Shown here piece by piece: positions 56,516-64,000 of a stretch of DNA of 64,000 nucleotides; within the stretch, counting starts at the first letter, position 1; each line of letters opens with the position of its first letter. The notes under the pieces were generated by a model. It had not been told where the DNA came from. It worked only from the letters and a program-made list of their open reading frames with translations, and made no database searches. Source of the stretch: Kitasatospora acidiphila (lineage in GTDB: Bacteria; Actinomycetota; Actinomycetes; Streptomycetales; Streptomycetaceae). Made by a program: the position numbers and the translations under genes. The stretch covers positions 6,078,501 to 6,142,500 of the forward strand of contig NZ_VIGB01000003.1 of assembly GCF_006636205.1 (NCBI RefSeq), given 5' to 3'.

Positions 56516-56791
56516 GTGGCGGATAACAGGCTGCCTGCGATCCCGGCAGCAGTTGAGATGGTCACTCTCTGGCTTGATGGCCCGGGTGAGTGGACCGATC
56601 GAGTGCAGCAGATTATCAAGGCCATGAAGGCCCACGAGAGCGAGTGGATCCCGCTCCTAGGTTTGCTCATGCTGAGCGAGCGTGCGCTCCATGACCTTGC
56701 AAGTGCACGTGGTGAGGATCCTCAGGCGTTCATTCCCGGTTACCTGCGTGCCCTGTCGCTGGAGGACCAGAACAGGTCGAGTGGGCTGTAG
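56516..56791 (+). CDS. Small hypothetical protein (91 aa)
   Basis: GTG with GGAGG just upstream. Helical; includes AAVEMVTLWLDGPGEWTDRV, LLGLLMLSERALHDLASARG and an acidic end. Lies between terminase and portal, where small accessory genes are common. Function unknown. Confidence 0.6.
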   Translation: MADNRLPAIPAAVEMVTLWLDGPGEWTDRVQQIIKAMKAHESEWIPLLGLLMLSERALHDLASARGEDPQAFIPGYLRALSLEDQNRSSGL

Positions 56792-57081
56792 GGCGTCGGC
56801 CAGGCACGATCGCTGTTCGGCTCGGTAGCGTCGCGATCATGAAGCAGTGAGGGCAGGGGAAGATCGTCGCAACCGGGGTTGCGGGGGCTGCGATTGCGGC
56901 TGGTGGGATCACGTGGGCCGTGTGGCCAGGTCGTCGCGCTACGACTCGTGGCTGGCGGCGCAGCGGTAGCCTGTGGCCGTGGCGTCGCCTGGGGCGCCTG
57001 AGTGGGCCGTGCAGTTCAAGTACAGACACCGCGCCTCGATGGTGGTTGGCAGGTAGGCGCAGCTGGCGATCGTGCAGTGAG

Positions 57082-57237
57082 GTGGCGTGTTCGCAGGAGT
57101 TGTGCCAGGCGGAATGGGAGAAGTTCACGGTGGCGCAGCGGCTCATGCTGGACCGGGACGGCTTCAATACTGGCTGCGAGACGATGGAGTCGCAGGCAGC
57201 TGCCGACCGGGAGACTTGGAGCGGACGGGTTGCCTAG
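57082..57237 (+). CDS. Possible small protein or gene remnant (51 aa)
   Basis: Reads VACSQELCQAEWEKFTVAQR, then DRDGFNTGCETMESQAAADR, protein-like with three cysteines. The ribosome site is weak and coding character may extend upstream across stops, so it may be a decayed gene. Confidence 0.35.
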   Translation: MACSQELCQAEWEKFTVAQRLMLDRDGFNTGCETMESQAAADRETWSGRVA

Positions 57238-57324
57238 ATCTATGAGTCTGCTCAGGGTTGACGCTCCGCCAGGTTGAGCCCCGGCAGATAGAAGGTCACC
57301 ATACTTGGTTATCGGTTTCGAATG

Positions 57325-57340
57325 ACACAGATAACTGTGT
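57325..57340. promoter_or_regulatory. Inverted repeat ACACAG-ATAA-CTGTGT
   Basis: Perfect 6-bp arms in the AT-richest part of this region, between head genes and the small reverse gene. Operator-like; binder unknown. Confidence 0.35.
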
Positions 57341-57462
57341 GCGGGTACCGTGGTCGGCGTGAGGATGGCTTATCCATGGTAGCCATTCCTTGTCAGGCCG
57401 GGCGGCGACCCGAAGCCTTCGGACCGCCACCCGTTCCGCCAGCGAGCGGAAGACTGAGGTGA

Positions 57463-57606
57463 TCAGCCGTTGTGAGTCGTGAACAACTCCCGCGCGACAG
57501 CGGCGAACTGTGCGAGCAGGACCACGGTCCTCAACTGCTGATTGCCTCGGTCTGACAGCGAGAACGTCCTCGCCTTCTTGATCTTGGCAACCAAGAGCTT
57601 GATCAT
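57463..57606 (-). CDS. Small reverse-strand protein (47 aa)
   Basis: ATG with GGGGGTGAAGG immediately upstream. Basic then hydrophobic: MIKLLVAKIKKARTFSLSDR, QQLRTVVLLAQFAAVARELF. A TGACG/CGTCA dyad (57649-57661) lies 43 bp upstream. A reverse-strand gene between packaging genes suggests a moron expressed in the lysogen. Function unknown. Confidence 0.5.
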   Translation of the reverse strand: MIKLLVAKIKKARTFSLSDRGNQQLRTVVLLAQFAAVARELFTTHNG

Positions 57607-57823
57607 GCCTTCACCCCCTCTCCCAAGTGGTGCGGTGAGGGACATGCATGACGTTGCGTCACTGCAGGAACCACGTTAGGGGCATGACGTTCGGCGTGTG
57701 GCCGATTCCCTGAAAGCTAGGGATAAGTCGGCCGCTGCGGACACGGCCGCGCAACTGATACACCCTACGGTGTGGGGATAAGCTCCTTGTCGGGCGCGGG
57801 GCCCGTTAGCTGGGAGCACTCCA

Positions 57824-59614
57824 GTGGGTCTGCGTGATCTCGTCATCGATGCGTGGTCGTGGCTGAACTACAAGCCGGTGATGGCCAACCCGGTCCGGCG
57901 CGGAGCCGGCCCGTTCGCTGAGCTGGCGGCCGGCTGGGTGCCGCTCGAGGATCTGCGTCGCCTTCAGGCGTACAAACTTCTTGCCTCCTACGACAACAAC
58001 CAGGCGGGGCAGCTGGCCGCAGCCGCCGGAGACGAGACCGGCCTGGAGCGCCGGGAGTTGGGTGATGCGGCGAAGCTGATCGACACCGCGCTCGGCTACA
58101 TGCTCGGCTCCGAGCAGACCATCGTGGTGTCCGGGGCGGAGCACGACGATGGCACCGGCCTGTCCCCCGAGGCGCAGGCAGCACTCAACATCCAGGAACA
58201 GCTGAGGACATGGGCGGAGCGCGAGCTGCTGCCGCTGCGAATCCAGCAGGCCGAGCGGGCTGCGGTACGGTGCGGCGACACGGTCTACACCCTGGCCTGG
58301 GACCCCGCCAAGGGCCGACCGCAGCTTCGCGTCCTCGACGCCGGGTTCTACTTCCCGGAATGGGGCGAGGAGAGCGACGCCGCCGAGTACCCCTCCCGCG
58401 TCCACTTCGCCTGGGAGCTGCCCGAGGACCAGCGCCGTGGGTTGAAGGCCCGCCTGCGCCGCATCACCTACGAACTCGGACCGATCAGCGCCGCGACCCG
58501 GCCCGGCCAGTCGAAGACCGGCCAGCCGATCCGGGAGCCACTCGTTGGGGACGACGGTGACCCGCTGCTGATGGCCGGCGACCAGCTCGACGCCAACTCT
58601 GGCACGATCTACCGCACTTACCCGTGGGCTCCCGACCGCCCTTCAGGGGTGACGTGCTACCTGACCGACGCCGAGTGGCTGTTGGACGACCTCCGGGGAC
58701 AGGACGATGTCTACAACCTGCCGATGGCCAAGGCCACCTTCCGGGCTCGCTCCGACGGGGAGGTGCTGGACCGACTCGACCTGATGGTGGACTTTCTGCC
58801 GGTCGTCCACGTCACCAACACCATCCCGGACGCGGGCGAGCACTGGGGCCAGCCGACCATCGCCAAGGTCATGCAGACGCTGGACGAACTCGCCGCGACG
58901 GACTCGGACTCGGCCGCCGCGTCTGCCACCACCGGCACGCCCATCATCGGCCTGTCCGGTGTGCGGCTGCCCAAGGACCGGATCACCGGCACGACGCTGC
59001 CGCTTCAGGTCCGGGCCGGCACGGTCTGGACGCTCGCCGAGGGCGGCTCCATGGACACGCTCGACACCTCGGCGCAGCTCGCCGAGCTGCGCGCCCGCGT
59101 CGATCACCTCCTCGACCGGGTCGCCGGGAACTCCCGGCTCACCTCCTCCGGCCTGGGAACCCTCGACCCAGCCGCTGTCCCGTCCGGCTACGCCCTCCAG
59201 CTCGCCCTCGGACCGCTTGATGCGCTGGTCAGCAGCATGCGACTCGCGCGGAACCACAAGTACGCGCTGCTCCTTCGTATGGTGCAGCGCCTCTACCAGG
59301 CTGGGCAGGCCGACAGCTGGCCGATGGGGGAGACCCTGTCCGCACGCCTGGTTTGGGGACCGCATACGCCGACCGACCGGGCCGCTGTGCTGGACGAGGT
59401 CACCAAGGGCTTCGTCGCCGGTGTGCTCTCGCTGGAGACCAGCGTCCGGATGCTGGCCGAGGCCGGATACCCGATCGAAGACGCGGCTCAGGAAGTCCAG
59501 CGGATCCAGGCCCGCGCGTTCGACGCGGCCGCCCGGCTCGCAGACGCCACCGGTGACAACGGGGCGGTCCGGTCCTACCTGGGACTGCCGGAGCCAGCCC
59601 CCTCGCCGATGTGA
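57824..59614 (+). CDS. Phage portal protein
   Basis: 596 residues, GTG with GGGAG upstream. Typical siphovirus portal: a helical N-terminal clip region (LRRLQAYKLLASYDNNQAGQ), a beta-rich core with RCGDTVYTLAWDPAKGRPQL and VLDAGFYFPEW, and a long C-terminal stem/crown helix (TKGFVAGVLSLETSVRMLAE). Located after terminase and before scaffold and capsid, the expected order. It forms the dodecameric DNA entry port. Confidence 0.9.
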   Translation: MGLRDLVIDAWSWLNYKPVMANPVRRGAGPFAELAAGWVPLEDLRRLQAYKLLASYDNNQAGQLAAAAGDETGLERRELGDAAKLIDTALGYMLGSEQTIVVSGAEHDDGTGLSPEAQAALNIQEQLRTWAERELLPLRIQQAERAAVRCGDTVYTLAWDPAKGRPQLRVLDAGFYFPEWGEESDAAEYPSRVHFAWELPEDQRRGLKARLRRITYELGPISAATRPGQSKTGQPIREPLVGDDGDPLLMAGDQLDANSGTIYRTYPWAPDRPSGVTCYLTDAEWLLDDLRGQDDVYNLPMAKATFRARSDGEVLDRLDLMVDFLPVVHVTNTIPDAGEHWGQPTIAKVMQTLDELAATDSDSAAASATTGTPIIGLSGVRLPKDRITGTTLPLQVRAGTVWTLAEGGSMDTLDTSAQLAELRARVDHLLDRVAGNSRLTSSGLGTLDPAAVPSGYALQLALGPLDALVSSMRLARNHKYALLLRMVQRLYQAGQADSWPMGETLSARLVWGPHTPTDRAAVLDEVTKGFVAGVLSLETSVRMLAEAGYPIEDAAQEVQRIQARAFDAAARLADATGDNGAVRSYLGLPEPAPSPM

Positions 59615-59628
59615 CCGGGCCGGTGGTG

Positions 59629-60516
59629 TCAGCGGCCGATTGCGCGCTGCGCTTGTCGCTCGCGCCACCGGGCAGCCAAGGTCGGCCGAACCGCTGTGGC
59701 GGGGCTGAGGCGCACCCTGTCCTGGTCGGGGCCTACTCCGTAGGGGAGGAACCGGTCGTCCAGCACCTTCAATGGGCTCAGACCGGCAGCGACGATGACC
59801 GAGTTGATGACGCCGGAGGTCCGGTACTGCACGTAGCGGGCCTCATCCCATTCCCTGGCGGCAGCCTGGTAGACCCCGATCGGCGGTGACATCGGGGCGC
59901 CCGAGTCGCAGGCGCCGACGATCCAAGTCTGGTACCCGCCCGGGTTGCCGAAGTAGTGGCCCTCCGCGTAGCCGAACCGTCGAGCGCCAACAGCTGCGAA
60001 CCGGCCGCCGGTCGGTCGCTGGGCCGGGTCCGGGAGTTCAGCGAAGCGGGAGCGGCCAAGCTTGATCGAGTAGTCGGGGCCGACCGGGACATGGGGCTGG
60101 AACCACCTGCTGCGAGTCGTGACCCCGTACATGACCACCGTGTCGTCGGCCAGCGTGCACCACGTCGTGAGGTAGCCGAGCTTCCCCAGCGGCCAGATCC
60201 GCACAAGCAAGTCCACGTCCGTGGTCTGCCCGTGCACGCCTTCGTACTGCTGGAACGTGGCCTTGAACTGCCAGTCGTGCTCACCGAACTGCCGCTTGAT
60301 GACGTCGTGGCGGACCGAGAGCGCCATCCCCTCGTAGAGGCCAGCGTAGTACCGGCCCTTGCCCAGGGTCTTGCGCCAGAACGATCTGATGGTTACCAGG
60401 ACGCCGCCGGTCGCCGTGACGGCGCCCGCCACGGTCAGCCCGCCCTGCCAGGTCTGGAACACGTGGCTTAGCCAACTCACGGCCTGATGATGCACCAGCA
60501 GGGCCCAGTTGCGCAC
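59629..60516 (-). CDS. Reverse-strand moron with ETEC_3214-like membrane protein
   Basis: Up to 295 residues; starts at 60516, 60495 or 60480 (all GTG) are possible. One membrane helix near the N-terminus (GGLTVAGAVTATGGVLVTI) is followed by GKGRYYAGLYEGMALSVRHD and IKRQFGEHDWQF, resembling ETEC_3214-domain proteins; the rest is a beta-rich soluble domain (LLVRIWPLGKLGYLTTWCTL). It is the only large reverse gene in the head module, so probably expressed in the lysogen as cargo. Function unknown; exclusion or host alteration are possibilities. Confidence 0.65.
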   Translation of the reverse strand: MRNWALLVHHQAVSWLSHVFQTWQGGLTVAGAVTATGGVLVTIRSFWRKTLGKGRYYAGLYEGMALSVRHDVIKRQFGEHDWQFKATFQQYEGVHGQTTDVDLLVRIWPLGKLGYLTTWCTLADDTVVMYGVTTRSRWFQPHVPVGPDYSIKLGRSRFAELPDPAQRPTGGRFAAVGARRFGYAEGHYFGNPGGYQTWIVGACDSGAPMSPPIGVYQAAAREWDEARYVQYRTSGVINSVIVAAGLSPLKVLDDRFLPYGVGPDQDRVRLSPATAVRPTLAARWRERQAQRAIGR

Positions 60517-60598
60517 GTGCCGAGCGAGAACCGCGTGCGGCCGCTTCGGCCTGAGTACACTGATCATCGGCGCGGGGGCGCTGCATGGAGGTCCTGTC

Positions 60599-61279
60599 TT
60601 GGCCGCCCCCCGCCCTCTTCCCGTCGCTGGAGAACGCCGCGATGGCCAGCCCGTCCCTCCGTCGTCCGGCGGCACCCTCGACGATCCGTCCTCTGTCCTG
60701 ACTGACCAGTCCCCGTCGGTGGACGCCGGTGGCGCGCTGATCACGCAGGACACCCTGTCGCGACTGCTGGCCCGGGAGAAGTCCCAGGGGGAGCGCAGCG
60801 CGGTCCGCAGGCTCGCCGCCGACCTGGGCTTCGCCGACGCGACCGCGCTGAAGACCTGGGTCGATGCGCAGCGGGCCGCCGAGCAGGCCGCGCTGAGCGA
60901 GGCCGAACGGCGCGAGCAGGCTGCCACGCAGGCCCTCGCAGCGGCGGACGAGCGGGAGCGACGCGCCGAAGAGCGGCTTCGAGCGGCGATCCGCCAGACC
61001 GCGCTGATGCGACTCGGCGCGGCCGGTGACGGGCTGGCCGATGCCGAGCGGCTGCTGGACGTCCCGGACGACGCGGACGACCAGGCCGTGGCCGTCGCTG
61101 CTGCCGAGCTGAAGGCGCGGCGGCCGGAGCTGTTCGGCCCAGCCGCACCGGCCGTCGCCCCGCCGGCCCCGGGCGGTGCGCCCGCAGGTGGACCGCCGCC
61201 GCGCGGCCAGGCCCCGGCTGCGGTCGGCTCGGCCGGACTGGAGATGGCCAAGCGGCGCGGCTACGTCCCCTCCGCCTGA
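60599..61279 (+). CDS. Scaffold-like phage head protein
   Basis: 226 residues from the TTG at 60599, preferred because GGAGG lies 8 bases upstream; no ATG/GTG in frame has a comparable site. Middle third is a long charged coiled coil (AEQAALSEAERREQAATQAL, ADERERRAEERLRAA), followed by a Pro/Gly/Ala-rich linker and the tail EMAKRRGYVPSA. Composition and place before decoration and capsid genes fit an internal scaffold. Confidence 0.78.
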   Translation: MAAPRPLPVAGERRDGQPVPPSSGGTLDDPSSVLTDQSPSVDAGGALITQDTLSRLLAREKSQGERSAVRRLAADLGFADATALKTWVDAQRAAEQAALSEAERREQAATQALAAADERERRAEERLRAAIRQTALMRLGAAGDGLADAERLLDVPDDADDQAVAVAAAELKARRPELFGPAAPAVAPPAPGGAPAGGPPPRGQAPAAVGSAGLEMAKRRGYVPSA

Positions 61280-61286
61280 GCAGTTG

Positions 61287-61304
61287 CCCCGGCCGTGTCC
61301 GGGG
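61287..61304. terminator. Weak hairpin after the scaffold-like gene
   Basis: CCCCGG-CCGTGT-CCGGGG right after the stop, no U-tract. May tune expression between scaffold and capsid genes. Confidence 0.4.
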
Positions 61305-61391
61305 TGTGGGACCACGCCCTTTCCCGTGGACGGCGCCACCGGCTGGTGAGCGTGCGCGACCGCTTCGTCTTCCCGTCCCCGAGGAGGGGCT

Positions 61392-61811
61392 TTGACCATC
61401 CAGCCGGTCAGCTCGTCGGCGCAGTTCAGCACCGATCGGTCCTGGCTCGCGTCGCTGCACGGCACCGACAGCACTGAGACGATCACCCTCGACATCACCA
61501 AGTTCACCGCCGGTGTGCACTACCAGGTGTCCGCCGACACCACCCAGCCCTACAGCCGGGTCCTGTCCGGCGTGCCGGTCGGGAAGATCACAGCGAGCGG
61601 GCTGTTTGGCCCGTACGACCCGGCTGCGACCGATGGCCGCCAGGTGCTGGCCGGTCTGGTGTTCGCCGAGACGCTGTTCGCGCCCACCCAGACGAAGGTG
61701 CCGGCCGCGCTGCTGTGGCACGGCGTGGTGAGGGTAGCGAAGGTGCCCGGCGGGATCGACCCGTCGAAGATCACGTCGTCCGTGACCGGACCCCAGATCC
61801 GCTTCATCTAA
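61392..61811 (+). CDS. Head decoration protein, lambda D-like
   Basis: 139 residues from a TTG with GAGGAGGGG upstream. HDPD-type fold indicated by LDITKFTAGVHYQVSADTTQ, PVGKITASGLFGPYD and AGLVFAETLFAPTQ, and placement directly before the E-like capsid gene as in lambda. It would stabilise the expanded head. Confidence 0.85.
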   Translation: MTIQPVSSSAQFSTDRSWLASLHGTDSTETITLDITKFTAGVHYQVSADTTQPYSRVLSGVPVGKITASGLFGPYDPAATDGRQVLAGLVFAETLFAPTQTKVPAALLWHGVVRVAKVPGGIDPSKITSSVTGPQIRFI

Positions 61812-61823
61812 GGGAGTTGCCCT

Positions 61824-62873
61824 GTGACCATTCAGGACCTCATCAAGGACGTCACGGCGCACGACCTGACGACCTTCGCCCGCACCATCCCCACCCCGGC
61901 TGACTTCCTGCTCACTCAGAGCATCTTCCCCACGCTCGTGTCCCGTGAGGTGAAGTGGCGGCTCAAGCAGACCGGACGCTACGTCAATACCGCCAAGTAC
62001 CGGGCCTACGACGCGTCCGTGCCGTTCGCCGAGCGGCAGGCCTGGCAGTCCGGCCGCGAGGGCTTCCTGCCACCGCTGGGGCAGAAGCTCGTCGTGGGGG
62101 AGCAGGAGCAGATCCTGCTGGAGCAGTCCCACGGTGCGGACCAGGACAGGCTGATCGAGCTGCTGTACGACGACGTGGAGCGGCACGTGGAGGCCATCCG
62201 CTCCCGGCTCGAACTCGCCGCAGGCGACGTGCTGTTGGACGGCAAGTTCACGCTGACCGGGGAGAACGGGCTGACGCTGGAGGTGGATTGGGGCGTGCCG
62301 GCCGGGAACATGCCGGTCGCCGCGAAGCCCTGGTCCGACCCGACCAGTGACCCGATCGCCGATGAGCTGTCCTGGATCCAGTACCTGGACGACCTGTCGG
62401 CGCCGGAGCCGGAGTTGGTCCTCACCTCCCGCAAGGCGTTCAGCTTCCTGGCGAAGAACAACGCCTACCGGGCCGCCTACTACGGCTCCGTGAACCCGAG
62501 CACCACGCCGACCGCGACGCTCACCCCCGGACAGGTCAACACCGTGCGCGGCAACTACGGCCTCCCGCCGATCACCTTCTACAAGGCACAGGTCCGCGTC
62601 GACGGGATGCCCACGCGGGTCCTGCCCGAGGACCGGTGGATCATGCTGCCTCCGGACCGGACCAAGTGGGGCCAGCTCCAGTTCGGTGCCACCGCCGAGT
62701 CCCTGGTCCTCTCGCGCGGGTCGAACCCGGAGATCGCGGCCGAGGACGCGCCGGGCATCGTCATCACCCGCGGTGTGCAGGATGACCCCGTGCAGATCTG
62801 GACCAAGGGCGCCGCCGTCGCCATGCCGGTCCTGCACACCCCGGACGCCCACATCGTCGCGAAGGTGCTGTGA
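61824..62873 (+). CDS. Major capsid protein, lambda E-like
   Basis: 349 residues, GTG with GGGAG upstream. Features of the gpE family: N-terminal IPTPADFLLTQSIFPTLVSR, RQAWQSGREGFLPPLGQK in the E-loop region, VPAGNMPVAAKPWSDPTSDP, and a C-terminal strand (IVITRGVQDDPVQIWTKGAA). Follows the decoration gene by 12 bp. Confidence 0.93.
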   Translation: MTIQDLIKDVTAHDLTTFARTIPTPADFLLTQSIFPTLVSREVKWRLKQTGRYVNTAKYRAYDASVPFAERQAWQSGREGFLPPLGQKLVVGEQEQILLEQSHGADQDRLIELLYDDVERHVEAIRSRLELAAGDVLLDGKFTLTGENGLTLEVDWGVPAGNMPVAAKPWSDPTSDPIADELSWIQYLDDLSAPEPELVLTSRKAFSFLAKNNAYRAAYYGSVNPSTTPTATLTPGQVNTVRGNYGLPPITFYKAQVRVDGMPTRVLPEDRWIMLPPDRTKWGQLQFGATAESLVLSRGSNPEIAAEDAPGIVITRGVQDDPVQIWTKGAAVAMPVLHTPDAHIVAKVL

Positions 62874-63079
62874 TGGGCGCCCGCCTGGCCGCCGCCGTGC
62901 ATCTGGACCACCCGGTCACCCACGAGCGAATCCACCTCCAGCCCGGCGACGAACCCGAACCCGAAGTCGCCGCGCTCATCACCAACCCCGACGCCTGGCA
63001 GCCCGACGAACCGGCACCCGAGCCCGGGCCGGCAGCGCAGCAGCCGGAGGCGCCCGCACCCGAGACCGCCGAGCAGTAA
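62873..63079 (+). CDS. Small acidic phage protein (68 aa)
   Basis: ATG overlaps the capsid stop (TGATG). N-terminal half is structured (LAAAVHLDHPVTHERIHLQP), then a Pro/Glu/Ala-rich tail (EPAPEPGPAAQQPEAPAPE). Possibly a minor head or connector accessory; unknown. Confidence 0.65.
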   Translation: MGARLAAAVHLDHPVTHERIHLQPGDEPEPEVAALITNPDAWQPDEPAPEPGPAAQQPEAPAPETAEQ

Positions 63080-63089
63080 CCTCGGCCGC

Positions 63090-63131
63090 AGTCGGCCTGG
63101 CCACCGAAACGACGAGCGGTGGCCAGGCCGA
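63090..63131. terminator. Hairpin GTCGGCCTGGCCACCG / CGGTGGCCAGGCCGAC
   Basis: Perfect 16-bp arms with a 10-nt loop, inside the head operon 11 bp after a stop and 28 bp before the next start. Could be a partial terminator that lowers expression after the capsid genes. Confidence 0.65.
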
Positions 63132-63158
63132 CCGCGGCCCCGACCAAGGGACCCGCCC

Positions 63159-63485
63159 GTGGACCAGAGCGTCCTCGCCTGGCTGCTCGCCCAGCTCGGC
63201 CCCAGCACCGACCACACCGACCTCGCCACCCGCTACGCCCGGCTCGGCACTGCGCGCTCCGTCGCCGCCGAGATTCTGGCCGAGCGTCGCGCACGCCTGC
63301 TGGCCGAGCCGCTGCGCTTGGTCGTGGACGGTGTGATCACCACCGACAACACCGCGAACCTGGCGGGCCTGGAGCGCCAGCTTGCATCCTTGGCCGACGC
63401 CATCGCGCCGGACGATCCGGCGGCGGCAGAGGACGGACACCAGCTGGTCACCGCCCAGCTGATCCGCTCCCGCACCACCCGGTAG
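63159..63485 (+). CDS. Putative head-tail connector protein
   Basis: 108 residues, GTG start. Helical: VLAWLLAQLGPSTDHTDLAT, RYARLGTARSVAAEILAERR, then a short strand pair (LRLVVDGVITTDNTANLAGL). Position after the capsid fits a gp6-like connector. Assignment is by position, size and helical content only. Confidence 0.55.
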   Translation: MDQSVLAWLLAQLGPSTDHTDLATRYARLGTARSVAAEILAERRARLLAEPLRLVVDGVITTDNTANLAGLERQLASLADAIAPDDPAAAEDGHQLVTAQLIRSRTTR

Positions 63486-63493
63486 GCCCTGCC

Positions 63494-64000
63494 GTGCCGT
63501 ACGTGTGGCCGCCGCTGCTACCCGGCGATCAGGAAGAGGTCGCCGGCCGAGTCGCCGCCGTCCTCGAGGACGCCTGGCAGCGGCTGATCGCCAAGCAGGC
63601 CGCGGTGATCACGGCCTTCGCCGACAACTGGCGCACCCCATACGTGCTCGCCACCTTGGCCGAGTTCAGGAGAGCGATCGAGGACTTCCACAGGGCTGTG
63701 GACGAGGAGGCGGCAGGCTTCGTGCGGCGGCAGCTGCCCTACCTGTACGAGCAGGGGGCAACAGCGGCCGTCGCCGTGTCTGGCGGCAGGTTCGCGTGGA
63801 CGCTGATCCACCGCGATGCCCTCCAAGCCCTCGCCGCCGACTCCTACGCCGACTTCCTGCGCCGCTCCCAGGAGGCCGGCCGGATGGCCGAGCAGTTCTA
63901 CCGGGCGGCCCGAGCCGCCGCCCGCCGGGAGGTGCCGCTGCTGGCGGCAGGGAACACCACCGCGCGGCAGGCAGCCCGCGCTCTCGCCGACCGGCTCACT
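63494..64000 (+). CDS. Putative minor head protein (3' partial)
   Basis: GTG start; open to the right edge, about 169 residues visible. Long helices with AGRVAAVLEDAWQRLIAKQA, LADSYADFLRRSQEAGR-type repeats and EQFYRAARAAARREVPLLAA. This resembles the N-terminal part of SPP1 gp7-like minor head proteins; assignment tentative because the C-terminus is missing. Confidence 0.6.
   Translation, partial: MPYVWPPLLPGDQEEVAGRVAAVLEDAWQRLIAKQAAVITAFADNWRTPYVLATLAEFRRAIEDFHRAVDEEAAGFVRRQLPYLYEQGATAAVAVSGGRFAWTLIHRDALQALAADSYADFLRRSQEAGRMAEQFYRAARAAARREVPLLAAGNTTARQAARALADRLT

Larger units (their letters stand above)
56792..57462. other. Low-coding gap between terminase and portal
   Basis: About 670 bp with one weak small-gene candidate (57082-57237) and an AT-richer stretch around 57300-57340 with a small inverted repeat. 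No other gene is supported; stop codons break each frame. Confidence 0.5.
40546..64000 (+). mobile_element. Prophage (left part), integrated at tRNA-Met, continues past the window
   Basis: Starts at the tRNA 3' end with an integrase and excisionase-like pair. It then carries cargo, ParB-like and methyltransferase genes, terminase subunits, portal, scaffold-like, decoration and capsid genes, and connector genes. Order and lambda D/E-like head proteins point to a tailed siphovirus-like phage. The right end and attR are outside the window, so exact att cores cannot be defined. Confidence 0.9.

Noticed and set aside
60741..62852. Minus-strand frame of about 700 residues
   Set aside because: Antisense of scaffold, decoration and capsid genes, all recognisable on the plus strand.

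Overview
The window is high-GC actinobacterial DNA, most like Streptomycetaceae (Streptomyces or Kitasatospora). The grounds are the GC-rich third positions, frequent GTG starts, a dgt-dnaG pair followed by a primary-like sigma factor, a dusB-ppdK pair and a secreted ribonuclease very close to RNase Sa. It has two parts: about 40.5 kb of chromosome, then the left part of a prophage that runs off the right edge.

Chromosome (1-40471): a partial FtsX-type ABC permease and a tiny secreted/membrane peptide; an HxlR regulator divergent from an NmrA-like reductase; argS; an MFS exporter divergent from a LysR regulator with a clear operator; two small hypothetical genes; a NarL-type two-component pair with a DUF4097 protein; dusB and ppdK; an RNase Sa-like ribonuclease; a DUF559-like protein and a GNAT acetyltransferase; a PAC2 protein and an SGNH lipoprotein; a SigE-family sigma factor with a membrane-anchored partner; an AraC regulator divergent from an MFS transporter; an ArsR-MFS pair with a double palindromic operator; dgt, dnaG and a sigma factor; a secreted GH92 mannosidase with a ricin-type lectin domain; xylulokinase and glutamate decarboxylase; two tRNA-Asn genes; two paralogous secreted trypsin-like proteases; and a tRNA-Met.

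Prophage (about 40546 to beyond 64000): it sits next to tRNA-Met, the likely attachment site. Order: tyrosine integrase and a divergent excisionase-like gene; a large serine recombinase that has lost its catalytic domain; a cargo block of a cis-prenyltransferase-like gene convergent with a 7-TM protein and an EspR-like regulator; a ParB protein with a histone-like tail; an adenine methyltransferase; a chain of tiny coupled genes; a second ParB-like gene and a ParB-methyltransferase fusion; a decayed Cas3-like helicase; then the packaging and head module (terminase subunits, portal, scaffold-like protein, lambda D-like decoration protein, lambda E-like capsid, connector-type genes, start of a minor head protein). 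A reverse-strand moron lies inside the head module.

A point about the data: nine chromosomal genes carry one frameshift each, and one tRNA-Asn lacks one acceptor-stem base. Every case is repaired by restoring a single G or C, usually in a short G/C run. None was seen in the 23.5 kb of prophage. These look like uncorrected sequencing errors, so the genes are annotated across the lesion and are probably intact in the organism.
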